DNA of 55,070 bases from positions 1 through 55,070 of the forward strand of contig JAHEJI010000009.1 in the NCBI GenBank assembly GCA_024638965.1. Direction: 5' to 3'. The notes under the pieces were generated by a model. The model was not told the DNA's origin, did no database searches, and worked only from the letters and a program-made list of their open reading frames with translations. Positions within the stretch are counted from its first letter, which is position 1. Each line of letters begins with the position of its first letter. Below, in pieces: positions 46,111 through 54,650 of this stretch. The translations under genes were made by a program, and so were the position numbers. This DNA is from Planctomycetaceae bacterium (lineage in GTDB: Bacteria > Planctomycetota > Planctomycetia > Pirellulales > Pirellulaceae).

Positions 46111-46183
46111 CATCATCCTGAACCGAGTGGTGCGAGGTGAAGGATCTTTCGTCGATCTGCGAGAAATCCTTTGGTCGCGATGA
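46111..46183. repeat. Dispersed palindromic repeat, family C, copy 3
   Basis: CATCCTGAACCGAGTGGTGCGAGGTGAAGGATCT (first half) and CTGCGAGAAATCCTTTGGTCGCGATGAC (second half) follow the same order as copies 1 and 2. The stem GAAGGATCT-TTCG against CGAGAAATCCTT is imperfect. It lies between the DUF6786-like and DUF1080-ThuA genes. Confidence 0.65.
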
Positions 46184-46244
46184 CTGGGTGTATACGTCAT
46201 AATCCTTTGATCACTTTGATTTCCCATTCAAGAAAAAAATAATC

Positions 46245-47807
46245 ATGACTCACATCTTTTCGACCTTACGATTGGCCATCGTCATATCAGTTGTCTCGTC
46301 TTTTTTTATCGTTTCGTCTGCAGCCGCACAAACCGAGGAGTTCAAAGCAATCTTTGACGGAACTTCCTTAAGCGGATGGTCTGGAGACACAACTTTTTGG
46401 AGCGTCAAAGACGGCGCGATTGTCGGCGAGACGACTCCAGAAAACGTCATCAAGAAAAATATCTTTTTGAGTTGGGATCACGAGCTCGATGATTTCGAAT
46501 TGCGGTTGAAGTTTCGCATTTCCGGCACCGGGAACGCCAACAGCGGAATTCAATTTCGCAGCCAGAAGACTCCGGACGGACACTTGATGGGGTATCAGGC
46601 CGATATCGATCAAAGCGGGACCTACGTCGGCATCTTGTACGATGAAAGAACCGGTCGCGGAATTCTCTGCCAAAGAGGCTCAAAGGTCACGATCGAGGCT
46701 GACGGCAAGAAGAATTCGGAAACGGTGGGCGACAAAAGTGAGCTGCTTGGCAAGATCAATTTGGACGGCTGGAACGATTACTCGATCACCGCTGTTGGAA
46801 ACAAATTCACCATCAAAATCAACGGACACACCATGTCCGAAACGATCGACGAGCAGGCCGAACATTTTGATCGCAAAGGGCTATTGGGATTGCAACTTCA
46901 CGTAGGCCCTCCGATGAAGATCCAATTCCGCGATATTTACTTGAAGCGACTACCGTTGGCGATGGGACACAAGAAAGTTGTTTTCGTGGCTGGCAAGAAG
47001 AGCCATGGTTGGGGACAACATGAACACAATGCCGGATGTCTGCTGTTGGCCAATCGGTTAGATGTGGCTGCCGCCGAAAATGAATTGCCCGTGGTCACCA
47101 CGGTTTATCAGAACGGTTGGCCGACCGATCCAACGGCGTTCGACAATGCGAACACGGTTATCTCGTATTGCGACGGCGGTGGACGCCATTACTTACATGA
47201 GAAGGGTAAGCAATTTGAAGACATCATGCGTCGCGGCGTCGGCTTAGTTTGTATTCACTACGGTGTTGAAGTTCCCAAAGGAATATCGGGACAACGATTC
47301 CTGAATTGGATCGGTGGATATTTTGAGCCTAATTGGTCGGTCAACCCGCATTGGGTGGCGAAATTCGAGAGCTTTCCCGATCATCCCGTCATGAATGGCG
47401 TTGCGCCTTTTGAAATCAGGGATGAGTGGTACTATCACATGCGATTTGCTCCGGAGATGACCCGCGTCACACCGTTGTTGACGACATTGCCTCCAGTCGA
47501 ATCACTTAAACGGAAAGACGGACCCCACAGTGGAAATCCACATGTTCGCGAAGCGGTATTGAAAGACAAGAAACCGCAGCACCTTGCCTGGGCGTTTGTG
47601 CGTGGTGACGGCGAGGGTCGCGGATTTGGTTTCACCGGAGGACACTTCCATCGCAACTGGGCCAATGACAGCTTCCGAAAAACCGTCCTTAATGCGATCG
47701 CTTGGACTGCGCACGTGGACGTTCCCGATACGGGCATCGACTCCGCGACCCCGACACCGGAAGAGATTGAAGCCAATCAGGACTATCCCAAACCGGAAGG
47801 AAAATAA
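46245..47807 (+). CDS. Exported DUF1080 (3-keto-disaccharide hydrolase)-ThuA fusion protein
   Basis: A 520-residue protein with a signal peptide (1-28, cut near AAAQ). The N-terminal half (about 33-235) is a DUF1080/3-keto-disaccharide hydrolase domain: FKAIFDGTSLSGWSG, FWSVKDGAIVGE, NSGIQFRSQ and GLLGLQLH are typical. The C-terminal half (about 243-500) is a ThuA-like class I glutamine amidotransferase-fold domain with VVFVAGKKSHGWGQHEHNAG, LVCIHYGVEVP and GFTGGHFHRNW. DUF1080 proteins are linked to hydrolysis of 3-ketoglycosides, and ThuA to 3-keto-trehalose metabolism. The fusion would act in the periplasm or paryphoplasm on oxidised sugars. It lies downstream of the DUF6786-like gene; a 3-dehydrogenase (GFO/IDH/MocA) is not in the window. 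Confidence 0.88.
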   Translation: MTHIFSTLRLAIVISVVSSFFIVSSAAAQTEEFKAIFDGTSLSGWSGDTTFWSVKDGAIVGETTPENVIKKNIFLSWDHELDDFELRLKFRISGTGNANSGIQFRSQKTPDGHLMGYQADIDQSGTYVGILYDERTGRGILCQRGSKVTIEADGKKNSETVGDKSELLGKINLDGWNDYSITAVGNKFTIKINGHTMSETIDEQAEHFDRKGLLGLQLHVGPPMKIQFRDIYLKRLPLAMGHKKVVFVAGKKSHGWGQHEHNAGCLLLANRLDVAAAENELPVVTTVYQNGWPTDPTAFDNANTVISYCDGGGRHYLHEKGKQFEDIMRRGVGLVCIHYGVEVPKGISGQRFLNWIGGYFEPNWSVNPHWVAKFESFPDHPVMNGVAPFEIRDEWYYHMRFAPEMTRVTPLLTTLPPVESLKRKDGPHSGNPHVREAVLKDKKPQHLAWAFVRGDGEGRGFGFTGGHFHRNWANDSFRKTVLNAIAWTAHVDVPDTGIDSATPTPEEIEANQDYPKPEGK

Positions 47808-48011
47808 AAACCAAAGACGCCGTTAGAGTTTGAAACTGGGCACTCCTGTGCTTGTTAAGACCACGGATATCACGGACTACTCGTCAAGAAATTGCCGCGG
47901 TAGGATGAAGAACTATTTCGCCAGAGACTCGTAAGACGTTAGTAGGCCTTCTCCGGAACACGTCATCCAAAACGCCGCGGGGGTCATTCCGCTGGCGATG
48001 GCTGATGTTTA

Positions 48012-48320
48012 TTGGCACTGATTCTCCACGGGCCTCATTCCGAATCGCAATCCGACGGCCAGCGTCTTTTGCAGCGAACGCCGACCAATCTCCTGATTGT
48101 GTTGCGACAAATCGATGCCGGGACAGTGAACCGACTGGCGAATGCGTTCAAAAAAATACGGGGCCATGATCCGGTGGTCCCCATGGTTATGACAATCAAC
48201 GAAATGAACGCGTCGACCGATGTGTTTCCGAATACGTGCCTTGATAGACGACGCAACCATTGGTTGTTGGCCGGGCAAGATGTATTGAATGATCTGGAAA
48301 TCCACTTCACACACTTCTAA
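48012..48320 (+). pseudogene. Probable relic of a nucleotidyltransferase-like gene
   Basis: The forward frame reads MALILHGPHSESQ...TPTNLLIVLRQIDAGTVNRL, then VPMVMTINEMNASTDVFP and HWLLAGQDVLNDLEI. This pattern (NLLIVL, later xxSxDVFPxxxLDxxxxHxxLxGxDxLxxLEI) recalls a family of bacterial nucleotidyltransferase-domain proteins of about 240 residues. The catalytic GSxxRGE motif expected just before NLLIVL is not recognisable (it reads GPHSESQSDGQ), and the frame stops after 102 codons, so the gene seems truncated and decayed. No ribosome-binding site is apparent. The family match is from memory of its general pattern and is uncertain. Confidence 0.4.
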
Positions 48321-48737
48321 ACATTTTGCTGACGTCCAGGATTGTCAAACTGACTTGTTCGGAGCGATATCCAGACAGGTGAGAACGATTTGTCGGCATC
48401 TGATTGACATCTGAAAAGCACCTGAATGTGGGCGTATTTATCTCCTGCGAGATCGCGGAATTCAAGCCGAATTCAAGCTAGGGCCCTTCATGGAAATGTT
48501 GGCCGGCTTACCACAGGGGCAGCATGCATTTCTTTATCTAGGAATAGCTAAGCTATGCCAGACGCGAAAATGCCGCGAATTCATCAAAACATCAGATTCC
48601 AAGTGTTGACTCGCAGTATGAAGGTTATTAGTTTGGCTAGTTCCGCAAGCTCCACCCTATTTCCCGAGCCAAAGAAACATAAGAAGGCAGATTGGGCAGC
48701 AACGAGGTTCGCAACTTTTTCTTAAGAGAGAATGATC
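48321..48737. other. Leader region of the secreted protein gene, no defined feature
   Basis: This 417-bp stretch precedes the secreted protein gene and should hold its promoter. TTGACT occurs at 48606-48611, but no good -10 box is correctly spaced. GAGAG at 48727-48731 is the only candidate ribosome-binding site. No riboswitch or RNA gene was recognised. Confidence 0.4.
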
Positions 48738-50270
48738 ATGAAAACAACTCTTCTCATTGCCGCAATCACGGCCATGATAGTGGTTCCCTTTGTTTCATCG
48801 GCCAGCGCACAACAACTCGTCTTGCAGACGATCGAAGCAGGCCAAAAACTCGAGCCCATTCGGGTCGCACCCGTTCTTGGCTGGGAAAACGGCAAACGAA
48901 TAATCGGTAAATGGCAGGCCTACAATAAAAATGCAACTGATGGTGCGGGTTTTCCAACCGGCGTAATTTTAGACAGCTACGAAGGCGACACGTTTTACGG
49001 CAATCCAGATCTTTGTGATGCCGATCCCGCGTCAACCCGTCCTTGTAACGGCGCTCTATCCGGCGGTATCGATCCTGCCTGTGATTTTGCTTTAGGATAC
49101 ACCGGCGATTGTGAAAGCGGCGACAATACCCGATGGTTCGTGGGCATTGGTGGAACGTGGGCAGGCGCTATTGGCCCCATGGGCAGTTTCGCGGATAACG
49201 CTCCCACGGTTTCAACTGGACAATGCTTTGCGTGGTATCAAAGCTATGGCTCAGACAGCGCTCCACCGTGCGAGACCTATTTCACGACGTACGCGATTAT
49301 TGAGATTTTTGATAACTCAGTTGCTTCCCTGATCGATGGTATTTCAGAATTGAATGCCACAACTCTTGGCGACGGTTTCATTGACGGGCTCATTCTGGAT
49401 TTCGGACCGGTTGCCACGGGCGGTTACTATTTTGCAAATATCGATTTGACGTTGGAAGATCCTGAGTTACATCTCGGTATCGTGGACGGCGTTGAGGTAG
49501 GAATACCTCAAGACGGAGCCCTCGAAATCCTGTATTGGGATGACGATGGATTGGGAAATATTGTTCCTGGTACATACGCTCAATCGATGCTGTGGGATGC
49601 CAAAGACGCGTCGTTGCAGGGCGCGTGGGCCGACGGAATTTACTACCTTGACGGGTCTACCGATGGTATCACCTACGATTGTCCCGCCTACGATGGAGAA
49701 TACCTCATCGCAACAAATGACGATTGGTTTAACTTTAACGATCAGTCGTGGCCTGGCGGATGCCCGAACTACCTGATGCCGATGATTGGCCTGTTTGGCG
49801 AAGAAGGAACACCTGCCATCGAGATCTGCCCCGACTCGGCGACGGTGACAGCCGGCACGACCTTCAGCGGAAGCTCGGCAGATATTTGCGATGAGGACAG
49901 CGCGATCTGGACCCTTCAGAGCACAACCTTCGCCGCGGCGTTTTCACCGGCTCCGATCGCGATTACTTTCGAAGGTACTGCGAATCCCGTTGGTGGGACT
50001 GACGTGACACTGCGGCTTATCGGCGGCCCCGAGTTCGGTAATGATGCGGCGTTCATCCAGCTACGCATGTTTAACTTCTCAACCGGGGCTTATGTAGGCA
50101 TGCCCTTCATCGCTCAGCCAGACAGCGACAACACCGTCTATGAGTTTACAAATCCTGTCGCTGACTTCGTCGGTCCGAATGGCGAGCTGAGGGCGGAGAT
50201 AACGTGTGCCAAGACGGTAGTCGGTCCGGTCCGATTGCGAATGGATCAAGTCGGATGGCAAATTCAGTAG
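48738..50270 (+). CDS. Secreted protein of unknown function with a C-terminal domain shared with its neighbours
   Basis: A 510-residue protein from ATG 48738, chosen over 48732 because GAGAG then has normal spacing. A signal peptide (about 1-24, SSASAQQ) precedes a Cys-rich, Gly/Asp-rich N-terminal region (LCDADPASTRPCNGALSGG, CDFALGYTGDCESG). There are no transmembrane helices. The C-terminal part from ICPDSATVTAG to the end includes FNFSTGAYVGMPF and VADFVGPNGELRAEITCAKTVVGPVRLRMDQVGWQIQ; this plan reappears at the end of the M28 peptidase (50633-52114) and in the broken fragment at 52807-53290. It is probably extracellular or surface-attached. No enzyme motif is seen. A terminator follows at 50358-50389. 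Confidence 0.75.
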   Translation: MKTTLLIAAITAMIVVPFVSSASAQQLVLQTIEAGQKLEPIRVAPVLGWENGKRIIGKWQAYNKNATDGAGFPTGVILDSYEGDTFYGNPDLCDADPASTRPCNGALSGGIDPACDFALGYTGDCESGDNTRWFVGIGGTWAGAIGPMGSFADNAPTVSTGQCFAWYQSYGSDSAPPCETYFTTYAIIEIFDNSVASLIDGISELNATTLGDGFIDGLILDFGPVATGGYYFANIDLTLEDPELHLGIVDGVEVGIPQDGALEILYWDDDGLGNIVPGTYAQSMLWDAKDASLQGAWADGIYYLDGSTDGITYDCPAYDGEYLIATNDDWFNFNDQSWPGGCPNYLMPMIGLFGEEGTPAIEICPDSATVTAGTTFSGSSADICDEDSAIWTLQSTTFAAAFSPAPIAITFEGTANPVGGTDVTLRLIGGPEFGNDAAFIQLRMFNFSTGAYVGMPFIAQPDSDNTVYEFTNPVADFVGPNGELRAEITCAKTVVGPVRLRMDQVGWQIQ

Positions 50271-50357
50271 ATTGAAAACTGGCAGTTTTGGAACCCGAAT
50301 AGAATAACGTTCGATTTGAACTGCCAAACTGTTAACCGACGCCTCTCGGGCGTGTTA

Positions 50358-50389
50358 AGCCCCTGGCCAAAACCAGGGGCTAATTTTTT
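50358..50389 (+). terminator. Rho-independent terminator of the secreted protein gene
   Basis: Stem AGCCCCTGG (50358-50366), loop CCAAAA, stem CCAGGGGCT (50373-50381), then AATTTTTTC. The 9-bp GC-rich stem plus a T run is a good terminator, 88 bp after the stop codon. A small hairpin GTTAACCGACGCC-tctc-GGGCG precedes it at about 50331-50352. Confidence 0.9.
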
Positions 50390-50391
50390 CA

Positions 50392-50563
50392 ATGGCCATG
50401 GGAAAACACGAATTCCCTTCCCGAGATCAGGTCGCGATGTGCCCATTTCCGGTTGTGCAGCGTACTCGTGGCATTTTTCGTCGATCGCAGCGAGCAACCG
50501 CTCCGCAGCAGTCGGGATTCGATTCTTTCGACCAAGCTTTCCCGAAACCGTCCGCCGGCGCAA
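50392..50563 (-). pseudogene. Remnant of a ParE/RelE-type toxin gene
   Basis: The reverse frame reads NRIPTAAERLLAAIDEKCHEY then AAQPEMGTSRPDLGKGIRVFP (about 50397-50525), which is the characteristic segment of ParE-family toxins (AAERLL, then PxMGxxRPxLGxGIRxFP). The N-terminal part is not recognisable, and after RVFP the expected strand (VGxYVIFY) is replaced by PLKKLAPGFG, which runs into the terminator of the secreted gene. No antitoxin gene is next to it. So it is a truncated relic; if functional at all it would be incomplete. Confidence 0.6.
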
Positions 50564-50632
50564 CGGAAAACCCGAACAGCGCGCCGAGCGGGGTTGATGT
50601 GGCAGAACTTCGGGTTCTTAAGGTCTCCGCCG

Positions 50633-52114
50633 TCAGTCAATGTCGAATAACACGTTGTCAATCAGCGTCCGAACGTTGGCGGGACCGTTTGTCTGGATGG
50701 TTTGGAAAAGCACGCAGATTTCTCCTTTCCCATTCTCGTCCGGGGGGCCAACGTAATCTGCAGCATCCCCGTCCAGACTGAACGTCGTATTTGAGTCTGT
50801 TGTCATCAGCAGCATCGTGCCGGGCAGGCTGCCGGTTTCGTACTGGCCGGTTGTCCAGTTGAACAACTGCGCTGTAACAATCAAGTTGGCTGTAGGCGAT
50901 TCCTTCTTGGCTTCGATATCAACCTTGATGGTCCGAGGGGCGCGGTTGGACGTTTTCGCGCACAATTCAAACTGCGTGACAGGATCGTTGATCGCGAATG
51001 CAAAGGCGGCACCGTGAGCTCCCCAGTAAACATCGTCTGATCCGCAGGTCTCATTGAATTCGCCAATTTCGCCGACTCCTTCCAGAAGTCTGCCGCTATC
51101 CGGACAAAGCAATACCGGAATGGGTACTGCATGTTCGGCAATTAAAGCAACTGCAATTCGCGTGACATCGGTGGCGAACGCAAAGTCATACAATACGCCA
51201 CTGGGACCGTTTGGATCGTTGGCAAGGCGATCCGAGGCGTCATGAAACGTATGATAATATTCATTTGAGCCACCCCAGATTTCCTGCGCCGTATTCTCGA
51301 TGGCGAGAAAAGCAGGAATCCCGGCCGTTACGAACGGATCTTGATCACTGCCCCCGTTGACGTTGAATATCGTTTGGTCAATCACCATGGAGGGTACATA
51401 CTGCTCCGCAGCTGTGGCAAACTCCTGAGCCCACGCTACCGACGCCTGATAATTGGTTCGCGTTCCCAGGTCGAGATCGATGTCGGCGCCACCGCTATCC
51501 CATTTAGGCCGCAATATCATGTCGAGGTTAACCATCCCGACGACATTTTCATCATTGGCCAAGACCTCATTTTGCACGTAATCACTGCTGCCAAGTAATC
51601 CATCCTCTTCGGCGTTGAATCCGATGAATCGAATGGTAGCTTCGAATTGATATTGGCTGAGCACGCGTGCTGCCTCCACCACACCAGCCATTCCGGAAGC
51701 ATTATCGTCGCCTCCCGGCCGGTCGCCGCCGGATGTCGTATCGTAGTGGGCGCCAATTATGAAAATTGAATCTGGATTGGTCACTCCGGGCAACTCACCG
51801 ACAACATTCCGATATGTTCCTTGAATCGACACGTCCAGCCCCATGGCCTGAAAAGTGTCCTGCAAATACAATCGCGCCTCTTGATTACCGAGGCTACCCG
51901 GACCCGAGTCCCCGTTTCGACCGCGATAGCCTTGGTCATAGGAAGAGCCCCCGTACAATCCAAGCCCCGAGTTTTCCACATCGATGTGATAGTTAGCGTA
52001 TTGGCTTTGCGAAACCTGCGACACAATATCGCCGATTTGCCCGTAGGCTATCGACAATCCCGACACAAACAGTACTAAGCTCGGTAATACCCATCCAAAC
52101 AGTGACCTCTTCAT
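50633..52114 (-). CDS. Secreted M28-family zinc aminopeptidase-like peptidase with shared C-terminal domain
   Basis: A 493-residue exported protein. The signal peptide (1-26) is followed by an M28 peptidase domain (about 60-335) with metal ligands and acid residues: GAHYDT (His123), GGDDNASG (Asp136/137), FNAEEDG (Glu169/170), VNLDM (Asp198) and YYHTFHDASD (His287 or 290). So both zinc sites look complete. From about 343 (LCPDSGRLLEG) to the end is a C-terminal beta domain with FNETCGSDDVYWGAHGAAFAF, LFNWTTGQYETGSLPG, and VRTLIDNVLFDID, also found in the 48738 gene and in the 52807 fragment. It probably acts outside the cytoplasm on peptides. AAAGGG precedes the ATG 52112-52114. Confidence 0.9.
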   Translation of the reverse strand: MKRSLFGWVLPSLVLFVSGLSIAYGQIGDIVSQVSQSQYANYHIDVENSGLGLYGGSSYDQGYRGRNGDSGPGSLGNQEARLYLQDTFQAMGLDVSIQGTYRNVVGELPGVTNPDSIFIIGAHYDTTSGGDRPGGDDNASGMAGVVEAARVLSQYQFEATIRFIGFNAEEDGLLGSSDYVQNEVLANDENVVGMVNLDMILRPKWDSGGADIDLDLGTRTNYQASVAWAQEFATAAEQYVPSMVIDQTIFNVNGGSDQDPFVTAGIPAFLAIENTAQEIWGGSNEYYHTFHDASDRLANDPNGPSGVLYDFAFATDVTRIAVALIAEHAVPIPVLLCPDSGRLLEGVGEIGEFNETCGSDDVYWGAHGAAFAFAINDPVTQFELCAKTSNRAPRTIKVDIEAKKESPTANLIVTAQLFNWTTGQYETGSLPGTMLLMTTDSNTTFSLDGDAADYVGPPDENGKGEICVLFQTIQTNGPANVRTLIDNVLFDID

Positions 52115-52806
52115 GATTACAGCCCTTTACCCAAATACCATGATCAACGACCGAGATTCGAATGATCGAAATAACTCGCGCCAGCAAAGAACCGCTACCT
52201 TAATTCATACCGACGTTGAGAAATATCCGGCCGCCTTTAGGAGAATGCACTTTGTGCAGTAATTCGTTTTCTTCAAGCAAAGTCGTTTATAACCTGTTGT
52301 TGAGTAGTTGCATCACTCGAACAATCTTTTTTTCCAAATTTGTTACTGATTCAATGTGCACCGTGCGAAACCGCGCGCGTGATTGGGATGCTCCATATCC
52401 ACGAAGCGAAACCGGGCGATATTGCGCGCCAAAATTGCATCTACGGAGAGCGTTGAATTAGCGGACGACTGTCCAACAGTCAGTCAACACGAGCGTAGAT
52501 CGGACCGTTTTGCCGACTCGCCGTCGTTGTCCCCGGCCGGGCAGTTGGATGCGAAGCGTGATCGTGAGGGAAGGAGATTTCCCGATGATGAAACGACGAG
52601 CGATCACCGGCCTGTTGAATTAAGGGTGGTATCCCGGCAATCCTCAGAGCAAATCCCGTTGCTTCTCTTTCTGGAACCAGAAAGGCGGCGGCCCAGGCGC
52701 CGACGGCATCACGGGAATACGAGACGACTCGGTCGTCTCACGAGTTTCTGGAACACAACCGAACGATCGGCGGAATAAATTGGCGATTGCCGCTATTGTT
52801 CTATCG
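52115..52806. other. Intergenic region with a perfect hairpin and a 12-codon frame
   Basis: This 692-bp stretch lies between the M28 peptidase start and the broken fragment. It has a perfect hairpin GAGACGAC-tcg-GTCGTCTC at 52721-52739. A good ribosome-binding site (AAGGAG at 52571-52576) precedes ATG 52585, but the frame ends after 12 codons (MMKRRAITGLLN), so it may be a beheaded gene start or a leader peptide. No other recognisable gene. Confidence 0.4.
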
Positions 52807-53290
52807 TTATTCAAAGTTAAACAGCACCTCGTCCAACTGCGTTCGCACGATGGGCAGCCCTGTTGTCTGGAGGGTTTGCAGCAGCAGGCGGACTTCACTT
52901 GTACCGGGCTGAATGAAGTCGTCGGGGTCCGAGCCGCTGGGCAGTGCAAAATTCTGAACCGCGTCCACCGTCGAAAGCGGCATGATGCCCGGTAGCGTGA
53001 CGTAGACGCCAGTTGAGAAATTGAACAGACTTCCGCGCAAATTGAGAGTCGCGTTATCGTTCTGTCTGCTGGCCTCGATATCAACACTAATTGTATCGTC
53101 GCCTCCAAACCCGACTGGCGCAGTTGCCGTCTTCGAATTGAACGACAGGATCCGAGAGTTGATAGGCAAACACCTCACCATGTGCGGCCCAATACAAATC
53201 GTCCGAGCCACAAGTGGTATTGAAGTCGTTTGTTTCGCTGGCCCCCTCGTTGAGCGTGCCGCCGCCATGGATGATTGCATGGTGGCGATA
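52807..53290 (-). pseudogene. Frameshifted fragment of a secreted protein sharing the C-terminal domain
   Basis: The last 100 residues in one frame (GGDDTISVDIEASRQNDN, SLFNFSTGVYVTLPG, IVRTQLDEVLFNFE) match the C-terminal domain of the M28 peptidase gene (LFNWTTGQYETGSLPG, VRTLIDNVLFDID). Further upstream the matching part lies in another frame: NDFNTTCGSDDLYWAAHG and DPVVQFE correspond to GEFNETCGSDDVYWGAHG and DPVTQFE of the peptidase. The switch falls near 53130. No catalytic or signal-peptide part is left upstream of about 53290. So this is a degraded paralogue carrying only the shared domain; a sequencing error could mimic the shift but not the missing front. Confidence 0.75.
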
Positions 53291-53692
53291 TACGCCTCTG
53301 GATTATTCGATTCGATGATCCGTTTGGAGGAATACCGTCTGGTTCCGGCTGAAATCGAGCAGGTGGTCAAAGAAAATCCAAGCGTTGACACGTTGGCTCT
53401 GGCCGCGCGAATTTATTTCGAACTTTCAGAACTCAGCCAGGAGGGTATTGATGGAACGTTTTCCAAATCAGATTTGATCTTGCGTGGTACGAATACAGCG
53501 AATCAAGCCCTTGACTTAATATCCGAAATAGACAAATCATATGTGCTCGAGGAGACTCTAGGATGGTTAAGGCGGGCGGAAGAAATCGTTGCACGTCATG
53601 AGCCATGGTGTATGGGTATCAGTGTTTGTGATTCAACTGGAAATGATACCGGCTTAGCTAAAGGCTTTCGAACACAAGAAACCTTGGTTTAA
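53279..53692 (+). CDS. Possible protein of unknown function, overlapping the end of the relic on the other strand
   Basis: A 137-residue frame from ATG 53279 (MVAIYASGLFDSMIRLEEYR); it stays open far upstream, but that part runs antisense to the relic and is not credible. The predicted protein is helical and acidic (LVPAEIEQVVKENPSVDTLALAARIYFELSEL, LDLISEIDKSYVLEETLGWLRRAEEIVARHEPW), which looks like real coding sequence, but no family is recognised and no ribosome-binding site is clear. It may be the tail of a larger gene whose front was lost when the relic's neighbourhood rearranged. Confidence 0.4.
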   Translation: MVAIYASGLFDSMIRLEEYRLVPAEIEQVVKENPSVDTLALAARIYFELSELSQEGIDGTFSKSDLILRGTNTANQALDLISEIDKSYVLEETLGWLRRAEEIVARHEPWCMGISVCDSTGNDTGLAKGFRTQETLV

Positions 53693-53971
53693 TTTCGATA
53701 TTAAGGATCGTCTGAGTTCCTGCAACGCCGATATTCAATGCCCATTTTTCTCGGTCCAAATCGTTGCACTTCAGTTTTGAATTCACCCGATTGGTTTGAC
53801 ATTGGACTTCAAGTTGGCACCATTTTGCCACGTCTTCCAACAACATTCACAAGGTCATGAACTCGCTCATTGTGAAGTGCCAATCCGGAACAAACCGAGT
53901 GCCTCAACCATTAAAATCTGTGAATAAATTTGAATTGTTTACCGGAATTTGACAACTAAGGTTGACGAAAA

Positions 53972-54415
53972 CTAAGGCCCCGACATCGACCCACCGTCCA
54001 GTTTGGGCCGACGGTTGGCCCAAAACAGAATCAGTGTGAGCAGGCTAGCCAGTCCGAGAAGGGCGATTTTCGGATTGACGGTCATGAAATTGACGAATAA
54101 CCACCCGTGGCTGAGCAGATATATGCCGATCAAGACCAAGCCCCACTGTTTACGCCAAATCTGCCCGATGGCACCAAGGCTAATCGTCAATCCCATGAAC
54201 AGAATGAAGGCAAAATAGGAGATGGGCGTGAAGCCGACGATATTTGACTTCTTCTCGCTAATGAAGCGCTGAGTATCGGCCAGCGCCTCTGCGGCTTCAC
54301 CCTCTTGCGCCCACCAGCCCGCCGCTTGTCCGATCATCATACAGCCAACGCCGATACGAATTAGACCGGAGGCAAGGAAGAGAAGGCAAATAGCAATGGC
54401 GAGTTTGCGTTTCAT
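53972..54415 (-). CDS. Small multi-helix membrane protein of unknown function
   Basis: A 147-residue protein from ATG 54413-54415 (MKRKLAIAICLLFLASG); the frame extends two codons to 54421. Four hydrophobic segments are visible: about 3-28, 62-81, 85-103 and 110-128. A hydrophilic loop (about 35-60, WAQEGEAAEALADTQRFISEKKSN) lies after the first. The C-terminus NRRPKLDGGSMSGP is polar. No family is recognised and no neighbour points to a role. Confidence 0.7.
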   Translation of the reverse strand: MKRKLAIAICLLFLASGLIRIGVGCMMIGQAAGWWAQEGEAAEALADTQRFISEKKSNIVGFTPISYFAFILFMGLTISLGAIGQIWRKQWGLVLIGIYLLSHGWLFVNFMTVNPKIALLGLASLLTLILFWANRRPKLDGGSMSGP

Positions 54416-54650
54416 AGTCAATGTCGAAGCGGTAATTTCTTCTTGTCACGACAGGTCAGGGATGTCGGCCAACAAACGCTGGTTTTCAAAAGCGCTATTG
54501 GACTCAGAATCGCCGGATCAACTTGGGGTCGCCTAATGGTGGCAAATCTATCAATCATTTGAATTGTCTGATCGGCGTTAATTTGACAAGTCGTCCAAGC
54601 CCAGAAAATTGCGAATCTCATCGTCTTTTTGAATTGGCTGCTTGCACTCC

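Noticed and set aside
52140-52180. A tRNA-like GATTCGAATGATC segment
   Set aside because: The rest of a cloverleaf (acceptor and anticodon stems) cannot be formed around it.
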